A DNA stretch of 64,000 bases from Tiliqua scincoides (Eukaryota; Chordata; Lepidosauria; Squamata; Scincidae), in assembly GCF_035046505.1 (NCBI RefSeq), contig NC_089823.1:31172388-31236387 (forward strand), written 5' to 3'. Below, one piece after another: positions 41,902-53,816 of the stretch; the first letter of the stretch is position 1, and every line of letters starts with the position of its first letter. The notes beneath the pieces are model-generated. The model was not told the DNA's origin. It searched no databases and was given only the letters and a program-made list of their open reading frames with translations. A program made the translations under genes and the position numbers.

Positions 41902-42704
41902 TCAAGTTGGACTGCTTCAGTACTCACCGCGAAGCTACACTTGCCCTGTACTGTGGTTTCTCTTGTGGGATTTGACTGAAATATCTTATCTGAGGCTTCA
42001 TGAGGTTTAAAGACTTCAGAGATTAAAACTGAAAAAAAATGTCACTTTAAGAAGTGAGTATATAAACTGCTGAAATGTTCGAGAAATGGAGCATGAAATA
42101 AAGAGATGCTTTAAGGGAAAAAAAGTTCCTGAAATGAGGGACATCTCCTGATTAAAGAAATCTGAGTCAATTAATCATATGAGTTTTAGTTGACAAATCA
42201 ATCAGATTTGCATATATTTACATACATACTCATATGCATAGAGCCAGTAATTCTGATAAAATTAGCTGGAATTGGTCTACTTGGAAAGAAGCCTTACTGA
42301 TTTCAATGGGACTTACTTTGAAGGAAATCTATAGAACTGCAATCTTATAGCCTCCTCAGGAGTGGCTGGTAAATTCTTGTCTTTGCCGAGGAATGGGGGT
42401 AATTGCCCCTTTTTCTGGCCAAGCTGACTTCTCTTCTCTAGTGTCTAATGACACTACACCAGTGTCTAACTTCTCCTGTTCTGTATGTTGTTCACATGGG
42501 AGTGAACAGGAAAATTGTAGGTGCCAATTTAAAAGGTAGAGAGGAAAAAGAGAAATACATCTTAAATGGCACCTGTTTAATCAGGGGAACTTTCTTAGTC
42601 ATTTGCTAAATACATAATTAATTGATTAATTAATATGATCAAGATTTGCGTACTTTCTCTTCTGTCATTAGCAGTTAATGAATTTCTGTATGAGAACAGG
42701 GTCT
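41902..42704. other. no gene recognised; possible short MITE fragment
   Basis: Positions 42275-42350 (GGTCTACTTGGAAAGAAGCC, TTCAATGGGACTTACTTTGA, ACTGCAATCTTATA) resemble one arm of the short hairpin MITE. The rest is unannotated. Confidence 0.4.
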
Positions 42705-42824
42705 GATTTCTGGCCATTAGCTGCTTAATGTTGTCACTTTCTGCTTAATGACATCACTTCTGGCCCTCAGCTGGAGCCCTGATTGCTAACTTCGGCCCTC
42801 TGTATGAAACGGGTTTGACACCCC
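42705..42824. mobile_element. hAT right-end fragment (GACACCCCTG type)
   Basis: GACATCACTTCTGGCCCTCA, AACTTCGGCCCTCTGTATGA and the terminal GGGTTTGACACCCCTG are the right part of a non-autonomous hAT with CAGGGGTGTCAAAC ends. The left end is missing. Confidence 0.5.
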
Positions 42825-43211
42825 TGATCTAGCACAATAGCCAGAAAGCACATTCTGCTGCTGGAACACTAGTTCCGGCAGCAGCGGTAGCAGTGACCCA
42901 TAGGATTGGGCAGTAATTCCACCTATTGTAAGCTCAGAGGGTAAGCTCAGAGGGTACTGATATCTATAACTCAATTCATGGTAAGGAAATCTGAATGTAG
43001 ATACCTTTGGAACTGTCATCTTCAAATTCAAGAAATATATTATCCACACAGACATATCTATTGTCTAAATGTACATAGGGAAAGCATCATGGAAGTGGAG
43101 TAACTGGGGAAAAAAGTCACAAAGAGAATCTTCAGTTCTATGTGAAGTGAATTAAACTCTTTCAGGTTTGGAATTGCCAATGTATCCCATTTTCTCCAAG
43201 AGAAAAGGCTG
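42825..43211. other. no gene recognised
   Basis: CATAGGATTGGGCAGTAATT at 42899-42918 is a MITE-type right end without a matching left end. The rest is unannotated. Confidence 0.4.
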
Positions 43212-43213
43212 TA

Positions 43214-44392
43214 CAGTAGAACCTCCAAAGTTGACCACCTCTCTATATTTACCACCTCATTAAGTTGACCTAATTTTCACAGTATGGACAGACACTGCAT
43301 ATACACTATAGGAGACCAACCTCTCTATATTGACCACCTCTGTAAGTTGTAGCTTGACTATTTCAGCCATTGCACAGAGTATTAATTTACCCTCCCTAAG
43401 TTGCCCACTGAACACTAACAAGGAATCAAGACCACAGTTAGCAACATCAAAAAATGTAAAGATGCGTACTTTGAGAGATGCAGTAAGGAAAACAGAGGCC
43501 TTCAGTGGAAAAGAAAGAAAACTTCGCTTGATGAAGTAACTGAAGCTACTTTATACTGGTTCAAACAAATGAGGGCAGTGAATGCCAGAATCTCAGGGCC
43601 AATGATTCAAGAAATTGTTAATGTGCAGGAATTCAGGGTAGAAGATTTCTAAGCATCAAGTGGTTGGCTTGAAAAATTTAAACTGTGACACGAGATCTCC
43701 CAGAAAGTCTTGTGTGGTGAGTCAAATGAAGTTCCAGCAGAAGTTGTTGACGAATTCATTACTAAGTTCCCGGACTTTCCAAGAGGCTTCGAAGATTATG
43801 ACATTTTTAATGCTGATGAGTGCGGACTCTTTTTCAAAGCAATACCTGATAGAAGCCTCGTCATGAAAGGTAACAAATGTAAGAGTGGAACCTGCAATGA
43901 ACCTGATCCGATACAATATTCCAAGCAATACTGTCTGAAGTACAGCCCAGCAGAGAAGTGAAGGACACACCCGGGGAAGAAGAAAGTGAGGACGACATGG
44001 ATGCAGAGATTCCAAAGGAAGGGGATGTTGGGCATCTGATAAAACAGTAGAAGTCATATGCCATGAATAAATGTCCAGGCATGTTGAATGGGATAGTGAG
44101 CATTGAGAGTGCATTCTCTTCTTATTTTTACACAAAAAAGAAGAAGCAAACCAGGATTGACTCTTTTTTAAAAAAAGAATAATAATTCACATACAGTATA
44201 TGTACTTATGTATGGAACTCTGAATGCATTTTTTCTATATCTTCACTGTACATATTTAGGTATGATATCTGTAATAAAGACTCTAAAAATATTATAAGTA
44301 CAGTATTACATATTTTTCCGTATGTTGACCACCTCCCTGTGTTGACCAATTCCTCCAGTCCCTTATGTGGTCAACTTAAATAGGTTCTACTG
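43214..44392 (+). mobile_element. Tigger-like (pogo group) DNA transposon, internally deleted
   Basis: TA at 43212-43213 and 44393-44394 flanks the element. The ends CAGTAGAACCTCC and TAGGTTCTACTG form an 11-bp perfect terminal inverted repeat. Subterminal copies of TTGACCACCTC occur near both ends, in opposite orientations at the right (TGTGGTCAAC). The body encodes parts of a pogo transposase. At 1.18 kb it is about half the length of a complete Tigger, with most of the DDE domain deleted. Confidence 0.88.
43521..43961 (+). pseudogene. Tigger/pogo transposase fragment (CENP-B-type HTH and start of DDE domain)
   Basis: One plus-strand frame reads SLDEVTEATLYWFKQMRAVN, then ARISGPMIQEIVNVQEF, then after a stop ASSGWLEKFKL. 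After a second stop it reads HEISQKVLCGESNEVPAEVV, DEFITKFPDFPRGFEDYDIF and NADECGLFFKAIPDRSLVMKG. The first part matches the CENP-B-type DNA-binding helix-turn-helix (usually KWFxxxRxxGxPISGPxL, then SxGWLxxFKxRH). NADECGLFFK is the first aspartate block of the DDE_1 domain. The sequence then jumps to an unrelated frame, and the other catalytic aspartates are missing. An upstream segment (43330-43539) with the N-terminal helix-turn-helix is in another frame. Near 44130-44170 the KKKKQTRIDSFF tail marks the original C-terminus. The copy is inactive. Confidence 0.8.
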
Positions 44393-44394
44393 TA

Positions 44395-45976
44395 TTATTT
44401 ATTTGATTTTTTGTTTGTTTATTTGCTGCCATTTCACACTGAGTTGCATTATATTCATTTCAGAAGAATATTCCAGGCCGATCACCCATCAGAATGAATG
44501 ACTGTTGATTGAGCCTGTCAAGACATTTTCTCTCCAAGGAGGAATGCCTATGATGGAATAGTTGTACAGTGTATCTTATATGATTGTATATGGTATATAT
44601 GTGAAAAAAACACCACATTATGTCAGAATGCATAATCGCCAGCGTGGTGTTTTGTGTGTGTGTAACTTCGGAATGTGAATTTTCCCAGTGGGGTGTGGGG
44701 TAAATGTTACACTATTTGTTAGTTTTTAATATTTCTACACTACCATTCAGATAAATTTCTACCCCACTCTTAGAGATGGCTAACAATATTCAAAGCAGAC
44801 AACATTTTTTAAAAGATAGGTGTAAAACCGATAGCAATGGAAGCCCATTAAGCAGACGAAAAAACCCCATAAAACAGCAAACCCAAACAGCCTAAAAAAC
44901 CTGGACAAATAACAAAGTTCTCACCTAGTACCAAAATGAAAAAAAGACTGAGTGTCAAGTGTATCTCTCAAGACAGGGCATTATATAAATGGAGTACTAC
45001 CCCAAAGAAGATATTTTAGGGATCCCCACCTGCTGCAACTTAGATGGGGCGGGGACCTGGAGCAGGGCCTCACAGGCTGATCTTAACACCTGGGCAATTA
45101 TTTGCATCTGCTGTTGTTTACATTATACATGTTTACCTCTCTCTTCCTGCAAGCAGCATGTCTTTATCCATACTTCTATTTTATTGTCATTATAAGCCTG
45201 GTAAGTAGGTAAGGTTCTGAGACACTGACCGACTCATCATGAAACAGTAAAGTAAATGGCTGTGTGTCTCCCCGGACCTAGTTCAACAGACATGGAAGAA
45301 GGCAATCCTTGAAATATACTCAGCTGTTTAGACTATAAATTCATAGCCAACATCTTGAACTGGACTTGGAAATGGACCCAAAGTCAGTGAAGTTTAATGA
45401 GGCAGGAAAGCCAATTAAAATTGACCCGGAGGAGAGGAATCCCTTTGATAGCATAGTATGCATATTTTGCTGAGGCAAATGGTCTTCAACATGTGTGTTG
45501 AACAAGTTCTGTAGAAGTCAATGGAAGTAACCCATTCATATTAGAGCTCAGGGCAATATAACACATTAGAAGCTGTAAGAAACGCCATACGCCCTATTTG
45601 ACTTCTACACTGTGGCATCCCTGGGGTCCTCTGGAGAGACATTAACCTTCTCCTTCCCCTGGCACCCCAGGGGTTCAGTTAATAAGCTGGGATTAAATGT
45701 GTATAGTTACTCTGACGTTACCACTTAGATTGAATTCACCCGAAAATAAGGAGTGCCTGAGGTATATCTCATGTTTTAAAGAGATTCTTTCTGCTTCCTT
45801 TGAACATTCTCAGCTGTTTTGCTTTGAGATGAGCCCTGCAATCACTTTCAGTGCCACGGTCGAATTCTTGGTGCCAGCCAAACACAAACACGCATGAAAG
45901 GCACGAGCATTAATTAGAGTTCATCCAGATCATAATGCACAGTTTTACTTAAGCAAGATGCTTATTTATTTGTTGA
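44395..45976. other. no gene recognised
   Basis: TTTCTACACTACCATTCAGA, followed by ACCCCACTCTTAGAGATGGC, at about 44732-44785 resembles a SINE or LINE tail in complement. The rest is unannotated. Confidence 0.4.
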
Positions 45977-46230
45977 ACAGCCCAATCCTAACTGGGATTG
46001 GGTTGGCGCATGAAGAGTTTTATGACAGCAGAACAGTGTTCTGTTGTTGTCGAATGACTGTCAATGGAATGCATGGCACCCTGCCAGTGATAATTTTTTG
46101 AGTGCTGGCGCAAGAAGCGGCACTGCTGCAGCCTTGCCACCAAAGCCTGATGCCTGTGCCAGCTCTGGTAAGCCAACAATGGAACAGCACATGGGGAGGA
46201 AGGGAGAGGAACATAGGAGTGATTGAGAGG
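45977..46230. mobile_element. TA-type MITE, left part
   Basis: The start ACAGCCCAATCCTAACTGGG is the MITE left end. GAACAGCACATGGGGAGGAA resembles GAACAGCAAATGGGGTGGGG in the long MITE at 40042-40728. No right end is seen. Confidence 0.45.
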
Positions 46231-46599
46231 GGAGGGCAGGACAGAGTGGATACTGGTTGCAGTACTGTACTGATATCTGTACTTGTACTGATATCCTCAT
46301 ACTGTTTTTCCCCCCTTCCCTCTCTTTACACAATTTGGACCTGCACCCAGCTGCAGACCTCCGCAGCCCCGTGCCTGGGGCAGAGCTCCACGATGGTGCC
46401 CCCCATGCGCTATTGCTGCCCTCCCGCACAGAAATCCACCCTGCCTACTCACCTGAGGCTCATGGAGCCTCACACAACCTTCTCACAGGAGTGTAACCTC
46501 TCTTGATGCAGTTTCCCACTGTTCAAAGGGCACCCCTTCTCCTCCCCTTTAAAGAAAGGGGAGGGAAAAGCACTCAGAGGGCGCAGAACCGTGCCTAGA
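46231..46599. other. no gene recognised
   Basis: The start has a local repeat of TACTGATATC and TACTGTACTGATATC strings at about 46262-46300. The remainder is C-rich and unannotated. Confidence 0.4.
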
Positions 46600-46733
46600 G
46601 TGACTGAGCTCCTGCAGCCACTGTCAACGCGGTTCTCAGCCTACCTGGGGTGGCAAGAGGGTCACAGCACCACCCCTCCCCCAAGCATAGCGACCAGGGC
46701 ATCTGTCCCTCTTGCACCCCCTGGGTATGCCAT
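46600..46733. mobile_element. probable hAT right-end fragment
   Basis: CTCTTGCACCCCCTGGGTAT followed by GCCATT resembles the right end of a CAATGGCATACCCAGGGG-type element. The left end is absent. Confidence 0.4.
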
Positions 46734-48704
46734 TAAGATCAACAAGTAGTCAGTTGTCCCATTCAGGTTATATATAATTGATTAAGCAGTGTTCTTAACT
46801 CTCCATGATATTCCCTTTATGCTGTTGCTCAGAAAGCACAGGTGTTACAGTGATCTTCCCCATAGCTATTGTAACATGTACAGCTGATCCCACAGAAAAT
46901 GACAGCAGGAAGAGTAGAATTAACCTGGTTTGTCTGCTTCCCTTTGTTTATTATATACCACTTAAAATAAATACTTGGAGAGAAGGTGCTGCAAATATGC
47001 AGACATGTTCCTTTGCAAATGGACAATAAACTGTGTGCATGCAGAATTTCTGTTTATGCTGAGTTTTGTTCCTTTTCACTTTCTATTGAGTGATTCATGG
47101 CCCCAGATCTGCAATGTCATCTCCATCTGAATCTGCTGTATTGCATTTTTAAGTGACGTGAGGATCTTCCCTTCCTTTATTGCCATGATAAAAAGCCCAT
47201 GAACTGTGCGGTCCTTGACCAAAGCACTAGCCCCATAAAATCCCAGATGCCCCCACTGGGCCAGTAACCAGGAGGCAGTTAATGTGCCTCAGCTTCTCTT
47301 TTTAGTTTATTTATTTATACTTTAGCTTATTATCTGATTCAGCAGACTGTGAGACTCAGAAAGCAGCTTTCCCCCTTTTGTTTCTAATGCCAGACACAGA
47401 ATGTCTTTGATTATCTCATCCTGGGGACAAATAACAGAGGATGGCGATCTCCATGATGGTTGACTTTTGAATTTCCCAGGGTATCTGGCTTAAAGACAAG
47501 TCATTCAGGGCTGGCCCAGCCATGAAATAAAGAGGCTTGCATCAGTGGTGGATGGCGGGGAGGGGGTGTCGGTTTTGGGGTACCCTTACCACTAGTCTGC
47601 CATTGTCTCCTCCCCCCGTTCTGCCACATATGAGAGCCACATCAATCACTTCTTGTTAAAAGCAAGTGAAAAGTGGATCATCCACTTCCTTACTGTGCTT
47701 CACCACACAATTATCACAAACCAGGAAGTGAGGGACTCTCCAGTTTTATTTGAAAGGGTCATGAGAACAAAGAAGCATCTTTTTTCACAAAGTCCCTTAA
47801 AACTAGAAGTCCCACACTTCCTGGTTTGAGAAAACCATGGCAAGAAGCACAAAAAAGGACAGTGTGAGACCTGAGGTGGTGTTACACCCCTAGTTACACC
47901 ATACCCAAGTCCCCAAAGTCATGGTATACACTGTAGCATGGTATACGGTGTACTATACAGTATATACCTGCAGTATAATCCAGAAGGACAATTCCTGTGC
48001 TCTCAGCTCCAGGTCCACCTATGCATTTGACCTTGTTCTCCATTTTACTTCATTTACCTTACATGATGATTTCACCGTATTCTCCAACTGCCTTAATTTC
48101 TGTTCTCAGGAAAAAAAATGGTATCTGGATTTAATAAACTGTTAACATTTCAGATACCTGATTGCTGTTCACTGTAGGAGACGATGATTAAATGGTAGCT
48201 GCCTCTGAATAGAGAAGTAAGTCCTAGAGTCAAACTAGATGAAGTGGTGGAAGATCTGGAAACAGATCTTCTGTGGTTATTGAAAGGTTTAATATGACGG
48301 CTAGCAACTCTGTGATATGGTACCACACTAAGGTATCTATATGCTTTTGGGGGCCAACAGTAGTTGTGTTTAGCTTTCTAAAAATCTGTCGGCGATGCAG
48401 TCATGGACCTGCCATTTGGTTTATGAACTGATTAAAAAACTCACAAACAAAACAGCTCACTGCATGAAGACAGATAGCCGTGATGACACTCAGGGCTTTT
48501 TACATAGGGTACACATCCAAGCTTATCGTCAGCAACCAACCATGGCTCCCTGAGAAGTATACTGATAGTGGCCAAATTAGGCATTATTGTAATTGTGTGG
48601 CTGGTGGAGAATAGAGGCCATGCAATTATGTTTCCTTCCACCTCCATTACGTCTTGTAGTAGCCATCTTGTGTCATGATATCTCAAGGTTCTACTTCTTC
48701 CCTG
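46734..48704. other. no gene recognised
   Basis: This is 2 kb of unannotated sequence. A possible element start, CAGGGCTGGCCCAGCCATGA, lies at 47508-47527. A run of GTATAC/GTATAT-rich sequence lies at 47912-47966. No coding signal is seen. Confidence 0.45.
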
Positions 48705-48974
48705 CCTCGGTTGCCAAGGCTGGCCTTTCCTTTGCTGCCACTACTGCATCATAGACGTGAAACAGCAAGCAGTGGAGGAAGCCCTCATCCCACAGCTCAC
48801 GCGAGAGGTCAAACAGTCACCCTCACACTGAGATCAGTTGCGTTGGGCCATAGTGGGATCCAACAAATCTCTGGAGGGCCAGAGGCTCATTGGAGACTGG
48901 GGGCTCCTTGAGGGCCACATCGAGAGGCCTCGAGGGCCACAAGTGGCCCCAGGGTCGGGGTTTGGGCACCCCTG
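48705..48974. mobile_element. hAT element, CAGGGGTGTCCAAAC type, right part
   Basis: The part aligns with 34075-34347, including GGCCAGAGGCTCATTGGAGA, CTCGAGGGCCACAAGTGGCC and the right end GGTTTGGGCACCCCTG. The left third is missing. Confidence 0.75.
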
Positions 48975-49784
48975 GGCTAGAGCATCTCCCTATTCAGAAA
49001 ATGGAAGGAGAGATGAAAACAGTGGAGGGAGAGTGTGTAGATGAAGGTGGGTGCCCTGAGTTGGCAACATGGATGGGCCAGCCCTGCGTGATTGTCAGAT
49101 CTATCCCTGATTACTAGTCGTGGTAACTACATACTACCTGCAGGTGAGAGTATGCTATGGGGGGGGGGATTCAAGGTGAGCTGTAACCTGAACCCACCCC
49201 CAAATTCAACTGCCCATCCTCATATCGCTGCCAGTGTGTGCACACACCATCCCAGTGCAAACACACCAACACATGCACCTCATAGTCCACACCACTGTGT
49301 GTGCAAACTCACACATATCAGACATGCCCCCCTTCCCTGGGAACATTCACTTTGCATATCCTGCTCCTGCTGCACCACCCCTTAATATGAAATGGCTTGG
49401 CAGAGAGAATGCTGGGAACACAAGCTTTCTCCTCCCAGTTTTATCGCAGCCAAGCCACTTTGCAAAAAGCAGGGGTAGAGCTGGAGTAAGAGGAAGTGAA
49501 CCCTTCCATCCTCTTCTTGCCCACTATCTGAGCATGCCAGAAGTGGATGGGGCCACCAGATGGGCAGTGGGCCAGAGGAGATAGCACATGGGCATGGGAT
49601 ACAGGATACCCTTCTTCCAGCTTTGCAGCCTGCCCCAGTCTGTCCCCTGAGCTGAACTGCCCAACTAGCCTCATGGCTGGACCAGCTCTGAGTATGCCTC
49701 TGAGTACCAGTTGCAGCAAAGGGACAACAGGCGAGTGATATGCCTTCCACTCCTGCTTGTTGGCTTCCCAGAACCACCTGGCTG
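48975..49784. other. no gene recognised
   Basis: This stretch is unannotated. A G run lies at about 49159-49168 and a CA-rich part at 49220-49320. Open frames on both strands at 49382-49777 show no domain. Confidence 0.4.
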
Positions 49785-49861
49785 GCCGGTGTGGGTGAGA
49801 GAGTGCTGGGCTAGAGAGGGCTTTCAGCCTGATCTAGCAGGGCTCTCCTTATGTTCTTATG
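49785..49861 (+). repeat. CR1 3' terminal fragment
   Basis: GTGCTGGGCTAGAGAGGGCT, TTCAGCCTGATCTAGCAGGG and the end TTATGTTCTTATGA match the CR1 3' UTR and terminal repeat. Confidence 0.75.
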
Positions 49862-49904
49862 ACCATCTTACAAGAAGGGCTGCCCCTTTTCTCTCACACT
49901 AGAG

Positions 49905-50056
49905 CAGTGTTTCTCAATGTTCTCCCCACTGTACCATTTTGCATGGTCCATCTATTATCATCTCTAGTTACTTCTGAATTGGGAGGCCAGACGCAATGTG
50001 ACATACACCCGTAAGAGGCTTAGAGAAGACAAGAGTGCTTTTTTGAGCATGCGAAA

Positions 50057-50097
<41 letters not shown>

Positions 50098-50548
50098 AGG
50101 TATTTCTATACTGCCTTTCTTGGTCCTCAGATTTCTCCTTAGACTTTATTCAAGGCGGTTTACATAGGCAGGCAATTTAAATTCCCGTAGGGATTTTTAC
50201 AATTTGAAAGAAGGTTTCTATCTTTCAAGAAACCACAACATTCAGGTGTTTCTTTCTTATCTGGTTTCACATTCTGGCCTCCATCCTCCCACGCTCAGAG
50301 CAGATGGAATAACTCGGCTCAGCTTGTCAGCTGCTTCAAGGTCGCACGGTGCCGGTGGCCTCGAACTGGCGACCTGCGGATGTTATCTTCAGGCAAATGG
50401 AGGCTCTACCCTCTAGACCAGACCTCCTGCCCATATGAGGCAGCTCTGCCTGCTGAACCTCCTGATTTCAATGCCAGGCAGCAGGGGTCTGGGGGTCCTG
50501 CAGGTACCACCTAACACAGTCTCAAATACCACTAGTTGAGAAACACTG
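49905..50548. mobile_element. hAT MITE interrupted by a Sauria-type SINE
   Basis: The left end CAGTGTTTCTCAATGTTCTC and the right end CTAGTTGAGAAACACTG are inverted repeats of about 13 bp. About 375 bp of the interior is a minus-strand SINE, leaving roughly 270 bp of hAT sequence. The flanking octamers CACTAGAG and AGTAGAAG are only loosely alike. Confidence 0.75.
50058..50434 (-). mobile_element. Sauria-type SINE, copy 4, nested in the hAT MITE
   Basis: The minus strand starts near GGCAGGAGGTCTGGTCTAGA and has B-box-like GGTCGCCAGTTCGAGG and the tail AAGGCAGTATAGAAATACC. The 3' repeat is TTATTA (ATA repeats at 50058-50095 on the plus strand). The B box is better preserved than in the other copies. 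Confidence 0.87.
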
Positions 50549-51505
50549 AGTAGAAGGAATGCTGCTGCTACAGTGAGTCTTGCCACAATGCACATGGGCA
50601 TCATTTCCAAGCACAAGAGGAATGTTCCTGGTTTGCCAAGCCTTCTTTTTGCCCCAGGCGAATGTCCTCGACAGAGTGATCGATTAAGGTTTCTTGAATC
50701 GGATGCCAACCTGGCCCCTTCTCCCACCTCCCTCTTTCTCTCTCAAGCTCCACCTGGGGTCAGCTGCTCCTGCCTCTCTCTGCCAGCGCTGCTGTTCTTC
50801 CCATTCCTCCCTGTGATCTTGCCTTCGTCTCTCCCTCTCTGCGCGCTGCTTTGGCATGCCAGGCAGCCACTGTTGTCTCCAGTTAGTCAATTAAGATATC
50901 ATGTTTTGTGGCTCTCCTGGGCCCCTCCTCCCCCTTCTCGTTCAGTATGACTTTTTCCAGCCCCATCTTGGCAACTGTATTTCCAAGCAAATTGCGTGAT
51001 AATTTGTTTTTCTAATTTCCAAGCCTTGATCTCCCGGTTACCAGGGGTTCGGTTATTCAGGCACCCAGTGCCAGCGATCTGGGACTGCACACAGAGATTT
51101 GTGCTGTGTGAGAAAATACTTCATTAGACTTGTATTCCATGAAGACACTTTCACTCCTCAACGCCTATGATTTTAATTAAAACCTGGAAAGTGAAGAATC
51201 CTCTGGCTGTATTAATGCTTTCATTTCCATTAGGACATCCGAGTTTATAAACATGGGCAGAGTTTATAAATTAGACCTCGTACGAATAATAAGTGCTGAG
51301 AGCAGCAGGCAGCTCGAGTGGAGCTGGTCCCATCTGTCTCTTTCTTTGGCGCTCTCCTTTGCTCTCCCCACATGCGCTGCCTGGCTTAGCATACCTGGGG
51401 GTATTCAAGGAGAGCAACAGTGCTTAGGGAGCCTTCCTTTCCTGTTCCTCAGTCACAAGTGACATGTTCCAAGAAGCAGGTGCTCAGCCGTTTCTGTGCG
51501 CTGGG
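50549..51505. other. repeat-free block, possible conserved non-coding sequence
   Basis: No repeat family is recognised. From about 50930 to 51340 the sequence is AT-rich and non-repetitive, with homeodomain-like strings such as GATTTTAATTAAAACC and GATAATTTGTTTTTCTAATT. The open frames are short. Any function is conjecture. Confidence 0.35.
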
Positions 51506-51511
51506 ATTAAG

Positions 51512-51745
51512 AACACAAGGATGTAAGAAGAGCCCCACTGGATCAGGCCATAAACCCATCTAGTCCAGCTTCCTGTATCTCACAGTGGCCCACCAAATGC
51601 TTCAGGGAGCACACAAGACAACAGACACAACCTGTGTCGTGGTGCCCTCTCTTGCATCTGGCAATCAAAGGTAGCCTACCTCTAAAACCTCTAAAAAAAA
51701 AAAAAAAAAATATAGGATTATTCCTACTATAAGTAGCCCCCATGG
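51512..51745 (-). repeat. CR1 3' UTR fragment
   Basis: On the plus strand CCCACTGGATCAGGCCATAA, CCATCTAGTCCAGCTTCCTG, TATCTCACAGTGGCCCACCA and GGGAGCACACAAGACAACAG are the complement of the CR1 3' UTR. An A run of 18 bases at 51693-51710 follows the matching part and may belong to another insertion. Confidence 0.82.
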
Positions 51746-52156
51746 AGGTTGAGTGTGGTATGGATTGGGTCCAGGGCCCCGAGGGCTTTAATCCTTTGCC
51801 CTTTCAATGGTCCTGATCCAGATCAAGGTCTCTGTACCTGCCATTTACTCAGAAGGGTAGAGTTTCATTGGCATCAAGGGGACACTCCTTTTGCCAGGAT
51901 GAGATCAAGTATCTTAGCCTGAGATTGCAGAAAAAGGTGGATTTTGCTGGAATATTCCCCCCCCCCCTTTTAAGTTGTAAGCCTTCTCAGTCCAATTCTA
52001 AATTTTTATTCCCTGGCAAATAAGAGCTTGAGATCACTTCAGTTGCTATGCCAGTTTAGGGTTGTCAAGTGACTAGACCAGTTCATCTATCTGCTAATCC
52101 TCACCCCCCCCCCCACAGTACAAGATGATGTAATGCCAGGGGGAACAATATGCTTT

Positions 52157-52189
<33 letters not shown>

Positions 52190-52679
52190 TCCCCATTTTG
52201 AATAAGACACATTTAAGGAACAAGCAAAGAACAATAACCTTTAGAGAGGCAGGGCACTCTGCAAATGCTCCGAGACACCCTGCCCTTTCACGGATTCCTT
52301 TCAAAGCTCCTTTGTGTAAAAAAAAAACAACACCTGAGATACCCAGCTCAGAGACACTTTCCTTGAATCTTCAATTCAGACGGACTGACACTCTGTCCCG
52401 TGCAGAGATGTTTCCCTCGAGGCTCCAGAATTTTTGACAATGAAATGGCACCTCCTGTGTCACCGGAGGCAATTGATCTGTGAGAGAGATCCCTCTTGCA
52501 CACAGTATATGTCTGAGTCCTACAGAGGGGTTGGGAACATCTGTGCTGAGGATACCCAAGTGGGGTGGAGACACATTGCAGGGTTGTCAGGCGGGAATTT
52601 TTGTCTTTTGCCTTGTGATTGGGATGGAGCATCTTGTTGGAGACATGTCAAAAGTACTCTTGAAGTCTGTGGCTGGGCC
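51746..52679. other. no gene recognised; TCA microsatellite
   Basis: C runs occur at about 51957-51967 and 52105-52117, and TCA repeats at 52158-52189. The rest is unannotated, with overlapping open frames on both strands and no domain. Confidence 0.45.
52158..52189. repeat. TCA trinucleotide microsatellite
   Basis: About ten units, uninterrupted. Confidence 0.95.
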
Positions 52680-52855
52680 TTAGGAAGCTGAGTCCGGCTA
52701 TTTGTCCATTTAGCTCAATTAAGCGGACACTGACTAGCAGTGGCTGTGCAGGGTTTCAGACAAGGGCATTTTTCAGCCCTACCTGGAGATACCAGGGACT
52801 GAATGTTTTGTGTGCAAAGCAAGTGCAGCTTCAGCCCTTTCCTCTGGGGATGGCA
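52680..52855 (-). repeat. tRNA-derived SINE, decayed
   Basis: On the plus strand GAAGCTGAGTCCGGCTATTT, TCCATTTAGCTCAATTAAGC, GACACTGACTAGCAGTGGCT, AGCCCTACCTGGAGATACCA and GTGCAAAGCAAGTGCAGCTT follow the complement of the SINE at 41041-41255 from tail to tRNA head. The copy is nearly full-length but old. Confidence 0.65.
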
Positions 52856-53776
52856 AACTCAAATACCCCCTGCCTTTGTCAGACTTCTCTGAGGTAGTCA
52901 CTGGTGCTTTTAGCACTGAATACTTGGCCTGCCTGAAAAGCATATGGGTGGGACTGGTTTGGGAGGAAGCAGGACAGTCACTGGGATATTCTGTTGAATT
53001 GTAGTTCTTCACAGAATTGATTTAGGGATAGTCTGAACTATCTGAGGGGGGGCTTCAAGAAACTGTAGGGTGGTGTGGCCCATCTGTAATCCATGGATAG
53101 TTGCCGACACTTGCACAACCCTGTGCCTGCCTTGTTTTCAGCTCTCAGATGCTCTGATGCAAAGTGCCAAGCCAAAGAAGAAAGGCGAGGGGAAGCGCAA
53201 TGTTTGTTGCTGTCTCCTTGAGCAGAGCAGGGATGTTATTGAGATATCCTTCCAAGCAGCTTAAACAGAAACGTCTGGTGACAAAATGAAAACAAATGTG
53301 GAAGCCAACAATATTCACTCAAGGGGGTTCCCGTCTCTGTTCTTGCCAGCCCTGCTGGGAGAGATGAGCTTCTACCCTATATGCAAGTCAGGATCAGGCA
53401 GAGGAAGGGGGGTGTATTCTACTTTTTCATTTTTCAACCCTTTTAAAATTTTCTTGAACTCTGTGTAGGCTACCTCAAATAGGGAGGTACTTACTCTCCC
53501 TTTCCTAACTCTCAAAGGGCTCTGAGCTGTTTCATCCCCCCATACTAAAGCTTTGCTCCATTAATCACATTTACACAACTGTCTCCTCCACCCAACTAAT
53601 GTGTAGCTTACATTATGTTTTACTACCATTATTCAAGTCCAGACACAGTCCATCTGTGGGTTCAGAAACTAAACTAGTGGGTTGTGTGTGTGCAATTCAC
53701 AACCATATTGATTGATTGACTGCAGTAGCCCAGGCTTTCCATCTTGTGTGTGTACACTCACATAACTCTCTCTGAT

Positions 53777-53816
<40 letters not shown>

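Noticed and set aside
43722-44135. 137-codon minus-strand open frame
   Set aside because: It is antisense to the Tigger transposase remains and has no domain of its own.
49382-49777. 131-codon minus-strand open frame
   Set aside because: It has no recognisable motif, overlaps open frames on the other strand and lies in unannotated sequence beside repeats.
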